Assembly: GCF_910585845.1 (NCBI RefSeq)
Contig: NZ_CAJUHF010000011.1
Coordinates: 1-64,000, forward strand
DNA length: 64,000 bases
Direction of reading: 5' to 3'
Origin: an uncultured Bacteroides sp.
GTDB lineage: Bacteria > Bacteroidota > Bacteroidia > Bacteroidales > Bacteroidaceae
The notes beneath the pieces were generated by a model, which made no database searches, had not been told where the DNA came from, and was given only the letters and a program-made list of their open reading frames with translations. Each line of letters opens with the position of its first letter. Position 1 is the first letter of the stretch. Position numbers and translations under genes: made by a program. Shown piece after piece: positions 24,543 through 32,788 of this stretch.

Positions 24543-26447
24543 ATGAGAAAAGAAAGAATGATACTGTGTGCTTGCTGTCTGTTGGGGGCAGTAAGCATGC
24601 ATGCACAGACAAATAGAGACAGCCTGCAGATAGCCGGCAGTTATGCAATCAATGAAGTAGTAGTGACAGGAGCACGCAGCGAGACGGACGTGCGCCATTT
24701 GCCTATGACCGTCTCGGTAGTGGGGCGCCCGCAACTCGAAGCCGGCAAACAAAGCTCCGTACTTCCGGTGCTGAATGCACAGGTTCCCGGATTCTTTTCC
24801 ACTTCGCGTGGTGTATTGGGCTATGGAGTATCCACCGGAGCATCAGGTCAGATGTCACTGCGCGGAATCGGAGGTCCTGCCCAAGCCGGACTGCCTACTA
24901 CCGGATTGCTGGTCCTGATCGACGGACATCCCCAGTACATGGGCTTGATGGGGCATCCCATTGCCGATGCCTGCCAGTCGATGATGGCTGAGCGTGTGGA
25001 GGTGCTTCGAGGTCCGGCATCGGTGCTCTATGGCTCCAATGCGATGGGAGGTGTCATCAACATCGTTACACGTAAGATGCAGGGAGACGGGGTGAACACA
25101 AATATCCACCTCGGTGCCGGTTCGTACGGAACCATACAGACCGAAGCGACCAACCGCGTCCGGAAAGGACGCTTCAGTAGTGCGGTGACCGCCTCCTATA
25201 ACCGCACGGACGGGCATCGCGCCAATATGGCTTTTGAACAGTACGGCGGATATCTCAAGCTGGGATATGACTTCACGGACAACTGGAAACTGTGGGGAGA
25301 CGTCAACATCACCCGCTTCAATGCCACCAATCCGGGAACAGTAGATCGCCCATACCTCGACAACGACCAGCGTATCACCCGCGGAATGACATCCTTCGCC
25401 TTAGAGAACCATTACAAACGGACGTCGGGAGCGCTGACCTTCTTCTACAATTGGGGTGACCATTGGATAAACGATGGATATCAGCCCGGCAGCAATCCGC
25501 TGGACTATCGCTTCAACTCCAATGACCAGATGCTCGGTCTGTCGTGGCATCAGAGTGTGCAACTTTTCCAAGGAAACCGCGTGACCGTAGGTGTCGATTA
25601 TTTTCATTTTGGCGGCGAAGCATGGAACCGGTTCTCCGACGGGCACCGCGAGACTTCGGCAGATAAGTCGCTGGACGAAGTAGCGGGTTACGTAGATTTC
25701 CGGCAAGACCTTGCCTCCTGGCTCACGTTCGATGCCGGCGCACGTGTGGACCATCATTCGCAGACGGGAACGGAGTTTGTACCGCAGGTAGGATTGGCTT
25801 TCCACCTCCCGCAGGACGCCGAAGTCAAGGCTATGGCAAGCAAAGGATTCCGTAATCCTACCATTCGCGAGATGTATATGTTTCCCCCGCAAAATCCGGA
25901 CTTGAAGCCCGAGAAACTGTGGAACTATGAGCTTTCCTTCTCGCAACATCTCATGGAACACCGTCTGTCGTATGGTGTAAACCTCTTCTACATCAATGGA
26001 GACAACCTCATTCTGCGCCTTCCCAATCCGGCAGGCAGCGGAATGCTCAATCAGAACTCAGGCAAGATAGAGAACTGGGGAGCGGAAGCGAACATCGGAT
26101 ACCGCCTCAATCCGATGTGGAGCCTCACGGCAAACTACAGCTGGCTCCACATGGAGCATCCGGTGCTGGCTTCTCCCGAACATAAACTCTACGGAGGCGT
26201 GAACTTTAAGAGAGGGCGTTGGAGCGCATCTACCGGTATCCAGTACGTGAAAGGGCTTTACACCGAACTGGATTCGGACGTCAAAGAGGACTTCGTACTG
26301 TGGGACGTACAGGCGGACTTCAAGGCAAGCCGCCTCCTGTCGTTCTATGTGCGCGGCGAGAACCTGCTGGCACAACGTTACGAGATCATAGCCGGCTATC
26401 CGATGCCGAAAGCCACATTCATGGGGGGAATAAACATAAGTTTTTAA
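24543..26447 (+). CDS. TonB-dependent outer-membrane receptor
   Basis: A 634-residue receptor. The signal peptide is about 1-21 (ends SMHAQ). A TonB box-like stretch (INEVVVTGARSETDV) leads into the plug domain (about 45-155, with VEVLRGPASVLYGSNAMGGV, the classic plug signature). A 22-strand barrel runs to the terminal aromatic GGINISF. Its length, and the absence of an N-terminal carboxypeptidase-like domain or a SusD partner, set it apart from SusC-type receptors and fit a siderophore, heme or cobalamin-type importer. Downstream are a membrane polyferredoxin and an iron-sulfur reductase, so an iron, heme or metal substrate is likely, but nothing in the sequence fixes it. Confidence 0.9.
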   Translation: MRKERMILCACCLLGAVSMHAQTNRDSLQIAGSYAINEVVVTGARSETDVRHLPMTVSVVGRPQLEAGKQSSVLPVLNAQVPGFFSTSRGVLGYGVSTGASGQMSLRGIGGPAQAGLPTTGLLVLIDGHPQYMGLMGHPIADACQSMMAERVEVLRGPASVLYGSNAMGGVINIVTRKMQGDGVNTNIHLGAGSYGTIQTEATNRVRKGRFSSAVTASYNRTDGHRANMAFEQYGGYLKLGYDFTDNWKLWGDVNITRFNATNPGTVDRPYLDNDQRITRGMTSFALENHYKRTSGALTFFYNWGDHWINDGYQPGSNPLDYRFNSNDQMLGLSWHQSVQLFQGNRVTVGVDYFHFGGEAWNRFSDGHRETSADKSLDEVAGYVDFRQDLASWLTFDAGARVDHHSQTGTEFVPQVGLAFHLPQDAEVKAMASKGFRNPTIREMYMFPPQNPDLKPEKLWNYELSFSQHLMEHRLSYGVNLFYINGDNLILRLPNPAGSGMLNQNSGKIENWGAEANIGYRLNPMWSLTANYSWLHMEHPVLASPEHKLYGGVNFKRGRWSASTGIQYVKGLYTELDSDVKEDFVLWDVQADFKASRLLSFYVRGENLLAQRYEIIAGYPMPKATFMGGINISF

Positions 26448-26530
26448 GCAAGTATTTGGTTTATATAGTCAAACGGAATTGAACGGTGAAAAGAGGAGTT
26501 ATCGGAGTAAACGGGAGTTCTCGACCGATA

Positions 26531-26610
26531 GATACCTTTATAAGTTGATACCTTTGTAAGTATGTGATTTGATAAATATATGATTTGATAAGTTTGTGAG
26601 TTGATGAACT
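26531..26610. repeat. 8 bp-period degenerate array before the polyferredoxin gene
   Basis: Ten consecutive octamers starting at 26531: GATACCTT, TATAAGTT, GATACCTT, TGTAAGTA, TGTGATTT, GATAAATA, TATGATTT, GATAAGTT, TGTGAGTT, GATGAACT. A TACCTTTG at 26549 falls inside the array and may be a -7 box. Confidence 0.5.
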
Positions 26611-26665
26611 ACATATATAGATTGTTTGTGAAACTTAAATAAATAATATTCATAAGAAAAGAAGT

Positions 26666-28177
26666 ATGTTACGAAAAATCAGACTAACGTTTGCCATCTT
26701 CTTCTTCGTGCTGATCACGCTTCTGTTCCTCGATTTTACGGGGACGTTGCACGGTTGGTTCGGTTGGATGGCTAAGATTCAGTTCCTGCCTGCGGTGTTG
26801 GCACTGAATGTAGGGGTTGTGATCGCCCTGATTGTATTGACGCTGCTCTTGGGACGTGTGTATTGTTCGGTGATATGCCCCTTGGGTGTCTTTCAGGACG
26901 TGGCGGCATGGCTGGGTAAAAAACAGAAGAAGAACCGCTACTCCTATTCGCCTGCGCTCAATTGGTTGCGCTACGGGGTGTTGGCTGTGTTTGCATTGGC
27001 TTTGGTAGGGGGCGTAGGCTCTTTGGCTGCGCTGCTTGCGCCATACAGTGCGTACGGACGCATCGCCTCCAATCTTTTCGTCCCTCTCTATCAGTGGGGA
27101 AACAATCTGCTTGCCTATCTGGCAGAACGTGCGGACAGCTATATGTTCTATTCCGTAGATGTATGGGTGAAGTCTGTGGGAACATTTGTTGTAGCTGCCT
27201 TGACGTTCGTCATCCTTGCCGTGTTGGCTTGGCGCAACGGACGTACCTACTGCAACACCATCTGTCCGGTGGGCACGGTGCTGGGATTCTTGTCGCGCTT
27301 CTCTTTGTTGAAACCGGTGATCGATACGAGCAAGTGTAACAGCTGCGGTTTGTGTGCACGCAACTGCAAGGCATCCTGCATCGACTCGGCAAACCACAAG
27401 ATAGATTATAGCCGCTGCGTAGCCTGTATGGACTGCCTCGGAAAGTGTAAGAAAGGAGCCATCCGCTATGAACGTCCGCGCAAGCAAGTGCAACCCTCCT
27501 CCGCGGCTGCCGGAAAAGCGGACAGCGGTCAGGCAACGGAGAAAGTGGATAATGCACGTCGCGCCTTTTTCTCTGCCGGAACTATGTTTGCTGCCACTAC
27601 CTTGCTGAAAGCGCAGGAGAAGAAAGTGGACGGTGGTCTGGCTGTCATCGAAGACAAGAAGATTCCCGAACGTGCGACACCTATCTATCCCGCAGGCTCG
27701 TTGGGGGCACGCCATTTCACCCAACACTGCACTGCATGCCAGCTCTGCGTGTCGGTATGTCCCAATCAGGTTTTGCGTCCGTCCGGCAATCTGCTGACGC
27801 TGATGCAGCCGGAGATGTCGTACGAACGCGGCTATTGCCGTCCCGAATGTACCAAGTGCTCCGAAGTATGTCCCGCGGGTGCCATCCGCCCCATCAGCCT
27901 TGCCGATAAGTCATCTACCCAGATAGGCCATGCCGTATGGATCAAGAAGAACTGCGTGCCGCTGACGGATGGGGTAGAGTGTGGCAATTGTGCCCGCCAT
28001 TGTCCGTCCGGTGCCATCACGATGGTGCTTTCCGATGCCGAAGATGACAAGTCGCCGAAGATTCCGGTTGTCAATGTAGAGCGTTGCATCGGTTGCGGTG
28101 CCTGCGAGAATCTTTGTCCGGCACGTCCGTTCAGTGCCATCTATGTCGAGGGGCATGAACGCCATCGGGTGATTTAA
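26666..28177 (+). CDS. Membrane-anchored polyferredoxin (NapH/NosR-like 4Fe-4S protein)
   Basis: A 503-residue electron-transfer protein. The N-terminal part has about five spans (1-215) with two CxxxCP motifs at cytoplasmic loops (YCSVICPLGVFQD near 74; YCNTICPVGTVLG near 196), the NapH-family hallmark. Then come several 4Fe-4S clusters: CNSCGLCARNCKASC (about 226), CVACMDCLGKCKKG (about 250), CTACQLCVSVCPNQV (about 354), ECTKCSEVCPAG (about 395), CGNCARHCPSG (about 435) and CIGCGACENLCP (about 478). It would shuttle electrons across or along the membrane, probably to the secreted reductase encoded 17 bp downstream. A hydrophobic patch near 295-310 may be a further anchor. Confidence 0.9.
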   Translation: MLRKIRLTFAIFFFVLITLLFLDFTGTLHGWFGWMAKIQFLPAVLALNVGVVIALIVLTLLLGRVYCSVICPLGVFQDVAAWLGKKQKKNRYSYSPALNWLRYGVLAVFALALVGGVGSLAALLAPYSAYGRIASNLFVPLYQWGNNLLAYLAERADSYMFYSVDVWVKSVGTFVVAALTFVILAVLAWRNGRTYCNTICPVGTVLGFLSRFSLLKPVIDTSKCNSCGLCARNCKASCIDSANHKIDYSRCVACMDCLGKCKKGAIRYERPRKQVQPSSAAAGKADSGQATEKVDNARRAFFSAGTMFAATTLLKAQEKKVDGGLAVIEDKKIPERATPIYPAGSLGARHFTQHCTACQLCVSVCPNQVLRPSGNLLTLMQPEMSYERGYCRPECTKCSEVCPAGAIRPISLADKSSTQIGHAVWIKKNCVPLTDGVECGNCARHCPSGAITMVLSDAEDDKSPKIPVVNVERCIGCGACENLCPARPFSAIYVEGHERHRVI

Positions 28178-28194
28178 TAATAGTAATGTGATAA

Positions 28195-29619
28195 ATGTTA
28201 GAAACATATATGGAAGAACATAATAAAAACATCAGCCGCAGAGATTTCCTGAAAATCGTAGGTATCAGCGCAGCCGCCACTACGGCAACTGCCACTCTCG
28301 TCGGCTGCAAGCAAAAAGACGGGGTGACTGCCGGAGGTAGTGCTTCCACTCCTGTGCCTATCGACAAGATGACCTATCGTACCTCTACCACGCAGAAAGA
28401 CCGTGTCTCCCTGCTCGGCTATGGCTGTATGCGCTGGCCGACCATCCCTTCGACGGACGGAAAAGGAGACATCATCGACCAGGATGCCGTGAACGAATTA
28501 GTGGACTACGCCATTGCCCACGGAGTGAATTATTTCGATACGTCTCCGGTTTATGTGCAGGGATGGTCGGAGAAGTCGACGGGCATTGCACTGAAACGTC
28601 ATCCTCGCGAGAAGCTTTTCATTGCTACCAAGCTCTCCAATTTCAGCAATTACAGCCGTGAAAACTCCATTGCCATGTACCGCAAGTCCTTCGAAGACCT
28701 ACAGACGGACTATATCGATTATTATCTGCTCCATTCCATTGGCGGCGGCGGAACGGAAGCTTTCAAGGCGCGCTATATAAATAATGGTATGATCGAGTTC
28801 CTGCTGAAAGAGCGGGAGGCAGGGCGCATCCGCAATCTGGGTTTCTCCTTCCACGGTTCGGTAGATACGTTCGATTATGCGCTTTCCCTTCACGACGAAG
28901 TGAAGTGGGATTTTGTGCAGATACAACTCAACTACGTCGACTGGAAACATGCTTCGAAACGTAATGTGAATGCGGAGTACTTGTATGCAGAACTGGTGAA
29001 GCGTAACATTCCGGCAATCATCATGGAACCGTTGCTGGGAGGCCGCCTTTCCAACGTACCTACCCACATCATGACACGTCTGAAACAACGTCGTCCCGAA
29101 GACAGTGTGGCATCATGGGCATTCCGTTTTGCCGGTTCTCCGGAGATGGTATTGACCGTGTTGAGCGGCATGACGTATATGGAGCATTTGCAGGACAACA
29201 TCCGTACCTACTCTCCGTTGGTTCCTCTGACCGAGGACGATAAGGAGTTCCTGGAAGAGACGGCACAACTGATACTGAAATATCCCACGGTGCCCTGCAA
29301 TGACTGTAAATACTGTATGCCCTGTCCCTATGGCATCGACATTCCGGCGATACTTATACATTATAATAAATGCGTGAACGAAGGCAACGTGCCCAAGAGC
29401 CGTCAGGACGAAAACTATAGGCAGGCACGCCGTGCTTTCCTCATCGGATACGACCGGAGTGTGCCTCGTCTGCGTCAGGCAAGCCATTGTATCGGTTGTA
29501 ACCAATGTTCGTCCCACTGTCCGCAGAATATCAATATCCCCAAGGAGTTGCAACGCATTGATACCTTTGTGGAACAGCTGAAACAGGACGGGGAGTTGGA
29601 AAACTCTTCCCGTAAATAG
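28195..29619 (+). CDS. Exported aldo/keto reductase with C-terminal 4Fe-4S domain
   Basis: A 474-residue protein. It has a twin-arginine-type signal (SRRDFLKIVG at about residues 14-23, hydrophobic core, then VGC at about 37-39, a possible lipobox). The aldo/keto reductase barrel (about 55-370) has FDTSPVY with the catalytic Asp/Tyr, IATKL and YYLLHS. A C-terminal ferredoxin-like domain carries CNDCKYCMPCPYGIDIP (about 367) and CIGCNQCSSHCPQNI (about 429). The alternative ATG at 28210 would give the more usual signal start MEEHNKN. It is co-transcribed with the polyferredoxin, which could be its electron donor. The substrate is unknown. Confidence 0.88.
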   Translation: MLETYMEEHNKNISRRDFLKIVGISAAATTATATLVGCKQKDGVTAGGSASTPVPIDKMTYRTSTTQKDRVSLLGYGCMRWPTIPSTDGKGDIIDQDAVNELVDYAIAHGVNYFDTSPVYVQGWSEKSTGIALKRHPREKLFIATKLSNFSNYSRENSIAMYRKSFEDLQTDYIDYYLLHSIGGGGTEAFKARYINNGMIEFLLKEREAGRIRNLGFSFHGSVDTFDYALSLHDEVKWDFVQIQLNYVDWKHASKRNVNAEYLYAELVKRNIPAIIMEPLLGGRLSNVPTHIMTRLKQRRPEDSVASWAFRFAGSPEMVLTVLSGMTYMEHLQDNIRTYSPLVPLTEDDKEFLEETAQLILKYPTVPCNDCKYCMPCPYGIDIPAILIHYNKCVNEGNVPKSRQDENYRQARRAFLIGYDRSVPRLRQASHCIGCNQCSSHCPQNINIPKELQRIDTFVEQLKQDGELENSSRK

Positions 29620-29642
29620 GGCTTCGCGCTTACTTCTGTAAC

Positions 29643-29694
29643 AAAAGCCGCTGATATCGTTGCCGGATGAGAGGCAAAGGTGTTAGCGGCTTTT
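29643..29694 (+). terminator. Intrinsic terminator after the reductase gene
   Basis: AAAAGCCGCT (29643-29652) pairs with AGCGGCTTTT (29685-29694), a 10 bp stem with a 32 nt loop that itself can fold. It ends in a T-run and is symmetrical enough to act on both strands. Confidence 0.65.
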
Positions 29695-29791
29695 CTATTC
29701 CTAAGGGCCGATGATTGGAAAACCAGGCCGTTTTTTTTGGGGGGGTAGGGGCGGAGGATATCAATGTAGACGCACTGTCACCGCTGCGGGT

Positions 29792-30265
29792 TTACTCGTG
29801 ATGATAAGGTCCTCCGCTGAGTATGTTCATTGCCCGATACAATTGCTCCACAAAGATAAGCCGCACCATCTGGTGCGAGAAGGTCATCTTGGAGAGGGAG
29901 ATCTTCTCGTGTGCCGCTTGATACACCTTGGGCGAGAAGCCATAGGGGCCTCCGATGACGAACACAAGCCGCTTGTTTACGGTATTCATTTTGCGTTTCA
30001 TATAGTCGGCAAACTCGATGGAACGCATCTCCTTTCCCCCTTCGTCCAGCAACACGATGACGTCGCCCGGCTGGAAGGCTTTACATATCAGTTCGCCTTC
30101 TTTCTCTTTCTGCACCTCCATCGAGAGACTTTTGGTATTTTTCAGTTCCGTTATGACTTCCATCTCAAAAGTCAGGTAGCGTTTCGTGCGTTGCACATAG
30201 TCGTTGATGGCAGTGATAAAATGCTGTTCTACGGTTCTTCCTACTACGAGTAAGGTTGTTTTCAT
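29792..30265 (-). CDS. rlmH: 23S rRNA (pseudouridine1915-N3)-methyltransferase
   Basis: A 157-residue SPOUT methyltransferase that methylates pseudouridine 1915 in helix 69 on assembled ribosomes. The alpha/beta-knot SAM site is clear: VIGGPYGFS (about 102-110) and the C-terminal SKMTFSHQMVRLIFVEQLYR, then YHHE at the end. I chose the ATG at 30265 (MKTTLLVVG) because the first strand of the family begins there; an upstream ATG at 30292 would add nine uncharacteristic residues. It is divergent from the DUF4783-nadC pair, the usual order in Bacteroides. Confidence 0.95.
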   Translation of the reverse strand: MKTTLLVVGRTVEQHFITAINDYVQRTKRYLTFEMEVITELKNTKSLSMEVQKEKEGELICKAFQPGDVIVLLDEGGKEMRSIEFADYMKRKMNTVNKRLVFVIGGPYGFSPKVYQAAHEKISLSKMTFSHQMVRLIFVEQLYRAMNILSGGPYHHE

Positions 30266-30304
30266 GCTGTTTTGGTTATGATTTGCGCACAAAATTAGTA
30301 CTTT

Positions 30305-30337
30305 ATTGTTGTATTTTATAATAAATGCTTACCTTTG
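30305..30337 (+). promoter_or_regulatory. Promoter of the DUF4783-nadC operon
   Basis: ATTG (30305-30308), a 21 nt spacer, then TACCTTTG (30330-30337). This leaves a leader of about 170 nt containing repeats of the type GGAAAACTCC and GGAGAAAACTCC. Confidence 0.55.
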
Positions 30338-30515
30338 CGTATATATTTAGTTAACAAGAGGAAGATTTGGCAGGCAGAAGAGCGGCTTTTTGTTCCTGTA
30401 TGAAAAGGGAAAACTCCTATATAAATAAGGAAAAGCGCCTGCTCCGAAAAGGAGAAAACTCCGTCCGTACGCCATATATCCGACTTCTTGCTAACTCAAA
30501 CAAATACTTGTGATT

Positions 30516-30908
30516 ATGAAAAAACGAGTAGTTTTATTGTTTGCCAGTCTCGTCTTGGGCATATCCTCGCTTTGGGCACAGGATACGCCTGTAGGGGTGA
30601 TTGTGGCTTTCAAGAAAGGAAACTCTCAGGAGTTGAACAGGTATCTGGCGGACAAGGTGGATCTGATCATACAGAATCGTCCCACCAATGCCGACAAACA
30701 GACAGCTGAAAGAACGATGTCGTCCTTCTTTGCGGACAACAAGGTCAGCTGTTTTGACGTGAACCATCAGGGAAAACGTGATGAATCCAGTTTCATCATC
30801 GGTACATTGGGGACCAAGAACGGAAACTTTCGGGTGAATTGTTTCTTTAGAAAAGTGCAGAACAAATATGTCATACATCAAATAAGAATAGAAAAGACAA
30901 ATGAATAA
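30516..30908 (+). CDS. DUF4783 periplasmic protein
   Basis: A 130-residue exported protein with a signal peptide (about 1-22, ending SLWAQ) and a compact alpha+beta domain: IVAFKKGNSQELNRYLADKV, VDLIIQ, then FFADNKVSCFDVNHQGKRDE and the C-terminal YVIHQIRIEK. This is the DUF4783 pattern (NTF2/cystatin-like fold expected), restricted to Bacteroidetes and of unknown function. The ATG at 30516 gives the better signal peptide; a GTG at 30510 is the alternative. Its stop overlaps the nadC start by 8 bp, indicating translational coupling. Confidence 0.82.
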   Translation: MKKRVVLLFASLVLGISSLWAQDTPVGVIVAFKKGNSQELNRYLADKVDLIIQNRPTNADKQTAERTMSSFFADNKVSCFDVNHQGKRDESSFIIGTLGTKNGNFRVNCFFRKVQNKYVIHQIRIEKTNE

Positions 30909-31749
30909 AGAAAAAGAACTGATTGACAGTTTGATCGATTTGGCATTCGCCGAAGACATTGGCGATGGCGACCATACCACCCTGTCGTGCATTCCCGCCA
31001 CGGCGATGGGGAAATCCAGACTTCTGATTAAGGAAGCGGGCATACTGGCAGGCATCGAAGTGGCAAAGGAAGTCTTCCGCCGTTTCGACCCCGACATGAA
31101 AGTGGAAGTGTTCATCAACGACGGCGCCGAAGTGAAGCCGGGCGATGTGGCTATGGTGGTGGAAGGCAAGGTGCAGTCTCTGTTGCAGACGGAACGCCTG
31201 ATGCTGAACATCATGCAGCGCATGAGCGGCATTGCCACCATGACGCACAAGTATGCCGAACGCCTGAAAGGCACGAATACCCGTGTGCTCGACACCCGCA
31301 AGACCACTCCGGGCATGCGTATGCTCGAAAAGATGGCAGTGAAGATAGGCGGCGGCGTGAACCACCGTATCGGACTCTTCGACATGATCCTGCTGAAAGA
31401 CAACCACGTCGACTTTGCCGGAGGCATCGACAAAGCCATCAACCGTGCCAAGGAGTATTGCAAGGAGAAAGGCAAGGACCTGAAGATCGAAATCGAAGTG
31501 CGTAACTTCGACGAATTGCAGCAAGTGCTCGATTTGGGCGGTGTGGACCGTATCATGTTCGACAACTTCACGCCTGAGATGACGAAGAAGGCCGTCGAGA
31601 TGGTAGGCGGACGCTACGAGACCGAATCTTCCGGCGGCATCACCTTCGACACGTTGCGCGACTATGCCGAGTGTGGTGTGGACTTCATCTCGGTGGGCGC
31701 CCTCACTCACTCCGTGAAAGGATTGGACATGAGTTTCAAGGCATGCTAA
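30901..31749 (+). CDS. nadC: Nicotinate-nucleotide pyrophosphorylase (carboxylating)
   Basis: A 282-residue enzyme converting quinolinate and PRPP to nicotinate mononucleotide, CO2 and PPi in de novo NAD synthesis. Diagnostic segments are EDIGDGDHTT (about 17-26), QTERLMLNIMQRMSGIAT (about 98-115), DTRKTTPGMR (about 134-143), LLKDNH (about 168) and ESSGGI near the C-terminus. The length is standard. No nadA or nadB is adjacent. It overlaps the DUF4783 gene. Confidence 0.97.
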   Translation: MNKEKELIDSLIDLAFAEDIGDGDHTTLSCIPATAMGKSRLLIKEAGILAGIEVAKEVFRRFDPDMKVEVFINDGAEVKPGDVAMVVEGKVQSLLQTERLMLNIMQRMSGIATMTHKYAERLKGTNTRVLDTRKTTPGMRMLEKMAVKIGGGVNHRIGLFDMILLKDNHVDFAGGIDKAINRAKEYCKEKGKDLKIEIEVRNFDELQQVLDLGGVDRIMFDNFTPEMTKKAVEMVGGRYETESSGGITFDTLRDYAECGVDFISVGALTHSVKGLDMSFKAC

Positions 31750-31810
31750 AGGAAAGGGCATAATCCGGAAAAATGAGGGCATGTTATAATGCCCGAATTG
31801 TGAACTATTT

Positions 31811-31846
31811 ATCCCTGCTACAGTTGTCTGTGGTAGGGATATTTTT
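31811..31846 (+). terminator. Intrinsic terminator after nadC
   Basis: ATCCCTGCTACAG (31811-31823) pairs with CTGTGGTAGGGAT (31828-31840), with two G-U pairs, followed by ATTTTT. A smaller GGGCAT/ATGCCC hairpin lies at 31777-31794. Confidence 0.75.
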
Positions 31847-31924
31847 CATGAAAAGAGCGTTTTGATACACTCCTTTCTTTTGTATGCGCCCTCATTCTTT
31901 CGTACGCCCGACTTCTTTTTTTCA

Positions 31925-32122
31925 CCTCTTCGTGAACCGGAAAAAAACGTCCTGTTGTGAACCGAATCATTTTGTTCCGTGAATTGAATCATTTTTGTCC
32001 CGTGAGCCGAATCATTTCATCTCATGAGCCGAAAAAAATGGTTTCACGAGCCGAAAAAATCTATCTCGTGGGACGAATAAATCCGTCTCGTGAGCCGAAA
32101 AAATCCGTCTCGTAGGACGAAA
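31925..32122. repeat. 22 bp palindromic tandem array, copy 2 (before ECF sigma operon 2)
   Basis: Nine units with phase points at 31931, 31956, 31978, 32001, 32023, 32045, 32067, 32089 and 32111; the last five steps are exactly 22 bp. The core is CTCGTGAGCCG or CTCGTGGGACG with A-rich spacers, the same family as 3423-3574 and 44108-44225. Confidence 0.88.
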
Positions 32123-32192
32123 ACGTTATTCTTTAACTTCTTTTTAGAAATAATCTTGCAGCATTCTCCGTGAAACTGCGTCTAACAGACAG

Positions 32193-32234
32193 ATGACGCG
32201 AAGCGGCGTCCGTTTTTTAAAAAAAAAGCACTGA
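32193..32234 (+). other. Short upstream ORF with an A9 run before the sigma factor
   Basis: ATG at 32193 opens a 13-codon frame ending at TGA 32232-32234, three bases before the TTG start of the sigma factor. It contains T6 then A9. One extra base in the run would fuse it in frame to the sigma factor. Confidence 0.3.
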
Positions 32235-32236
32235 CA

Positions 32237-32788
32237 TTGGAAAATGAGATAGAACTGGTAGAGGGTTGCCGGGCAGGGAAAGATTCCGCCCGTAAGGAAT
32301 TGTACACCCTTTACGCCAAGCAGATGCTTGCGGTATGCTACCGCTATACGGGCGATATCGACGCGGCACACGACGTATTGCACGATGGGTTTATCAAGCT
32401 CTTCACCCATTTCACGTTCCGTGGCGAATGCGCACTTGCCACATGGGTGACGCGAGTGATGGTGACGCAGGCGATAGACTACCTGAGGAGGCAGAAGCGC
32501 ATCAGCCAGTTGGTGACCAACGAAGCGCAACTGCCCGACCTCCCCGACGAAGCAAGCACTGTCGAGGCGGGAAGCTGCCTCTCCGAGGAGCAGTTGATGG
32601 CATTCGTTGCCGAGTTGCCCGATGGTTGCCGCACCGTTTTCAACTTGTACGTCTTCGAGGAGAAATCGCACAAGGAGATCGCGGAAATGCTTGGAATCAA
32701 GGAACATTCGTCCACCTCGCAGCTGCATCGTGCCAAGAACCTGTTAGCAAAAAGAATTAAAGAATATACAGCGTATGAAAGGAAATGA
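32237..32788 (+). CDS. ECF-type RNA polymerase sigma factor
   Basis: A 183-residue sigma factor distinct from the first one. Region 2 (about 10-80) includes DAAHDVLHDGFIKLFTHFTF and ATWVTRVMVTQAIDYLRRQK; region 4 (about 115-175) includes LPDGCRTVFNLYVFEEKSHK, EIAEMLGIKEHSSTSQLHRA. No ATG is in frame near the N-terminus; TTG at 32237 (encoding start of MENEIELVEGC) fits family starts, and the frame is open further upstream. Its end overlaps the next gene by 14 bp, indicating co-translation. It lies 115 bp after a 22 bp palindromic array, like the first sigma gene. Confidence 0.92.
   Translation: MENEIELVEGCRAGKDSARKELYTLYAKQMLAVCYRYTGDIDAAHDVLHDGFIKLFTHFTFRGECALATWVTRVMVTQAIDYLRRQKRISQLVTNEAQLPDLPDEASTVEAGSCLSEEQLMAFVAELPDGCRTVFNLYVFEEKSHKEIAEMLGIKEHSSTSQLHRAKNLLAKRIKEYTAYERK

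Noticed and set aside
29715..29760. Homopolymer T8/G7 stretch as a phase-variation switch
   Set aside because: It lies downstream of both neighbouring genes' stop codons, outside coding sequence and away from a promoter box.
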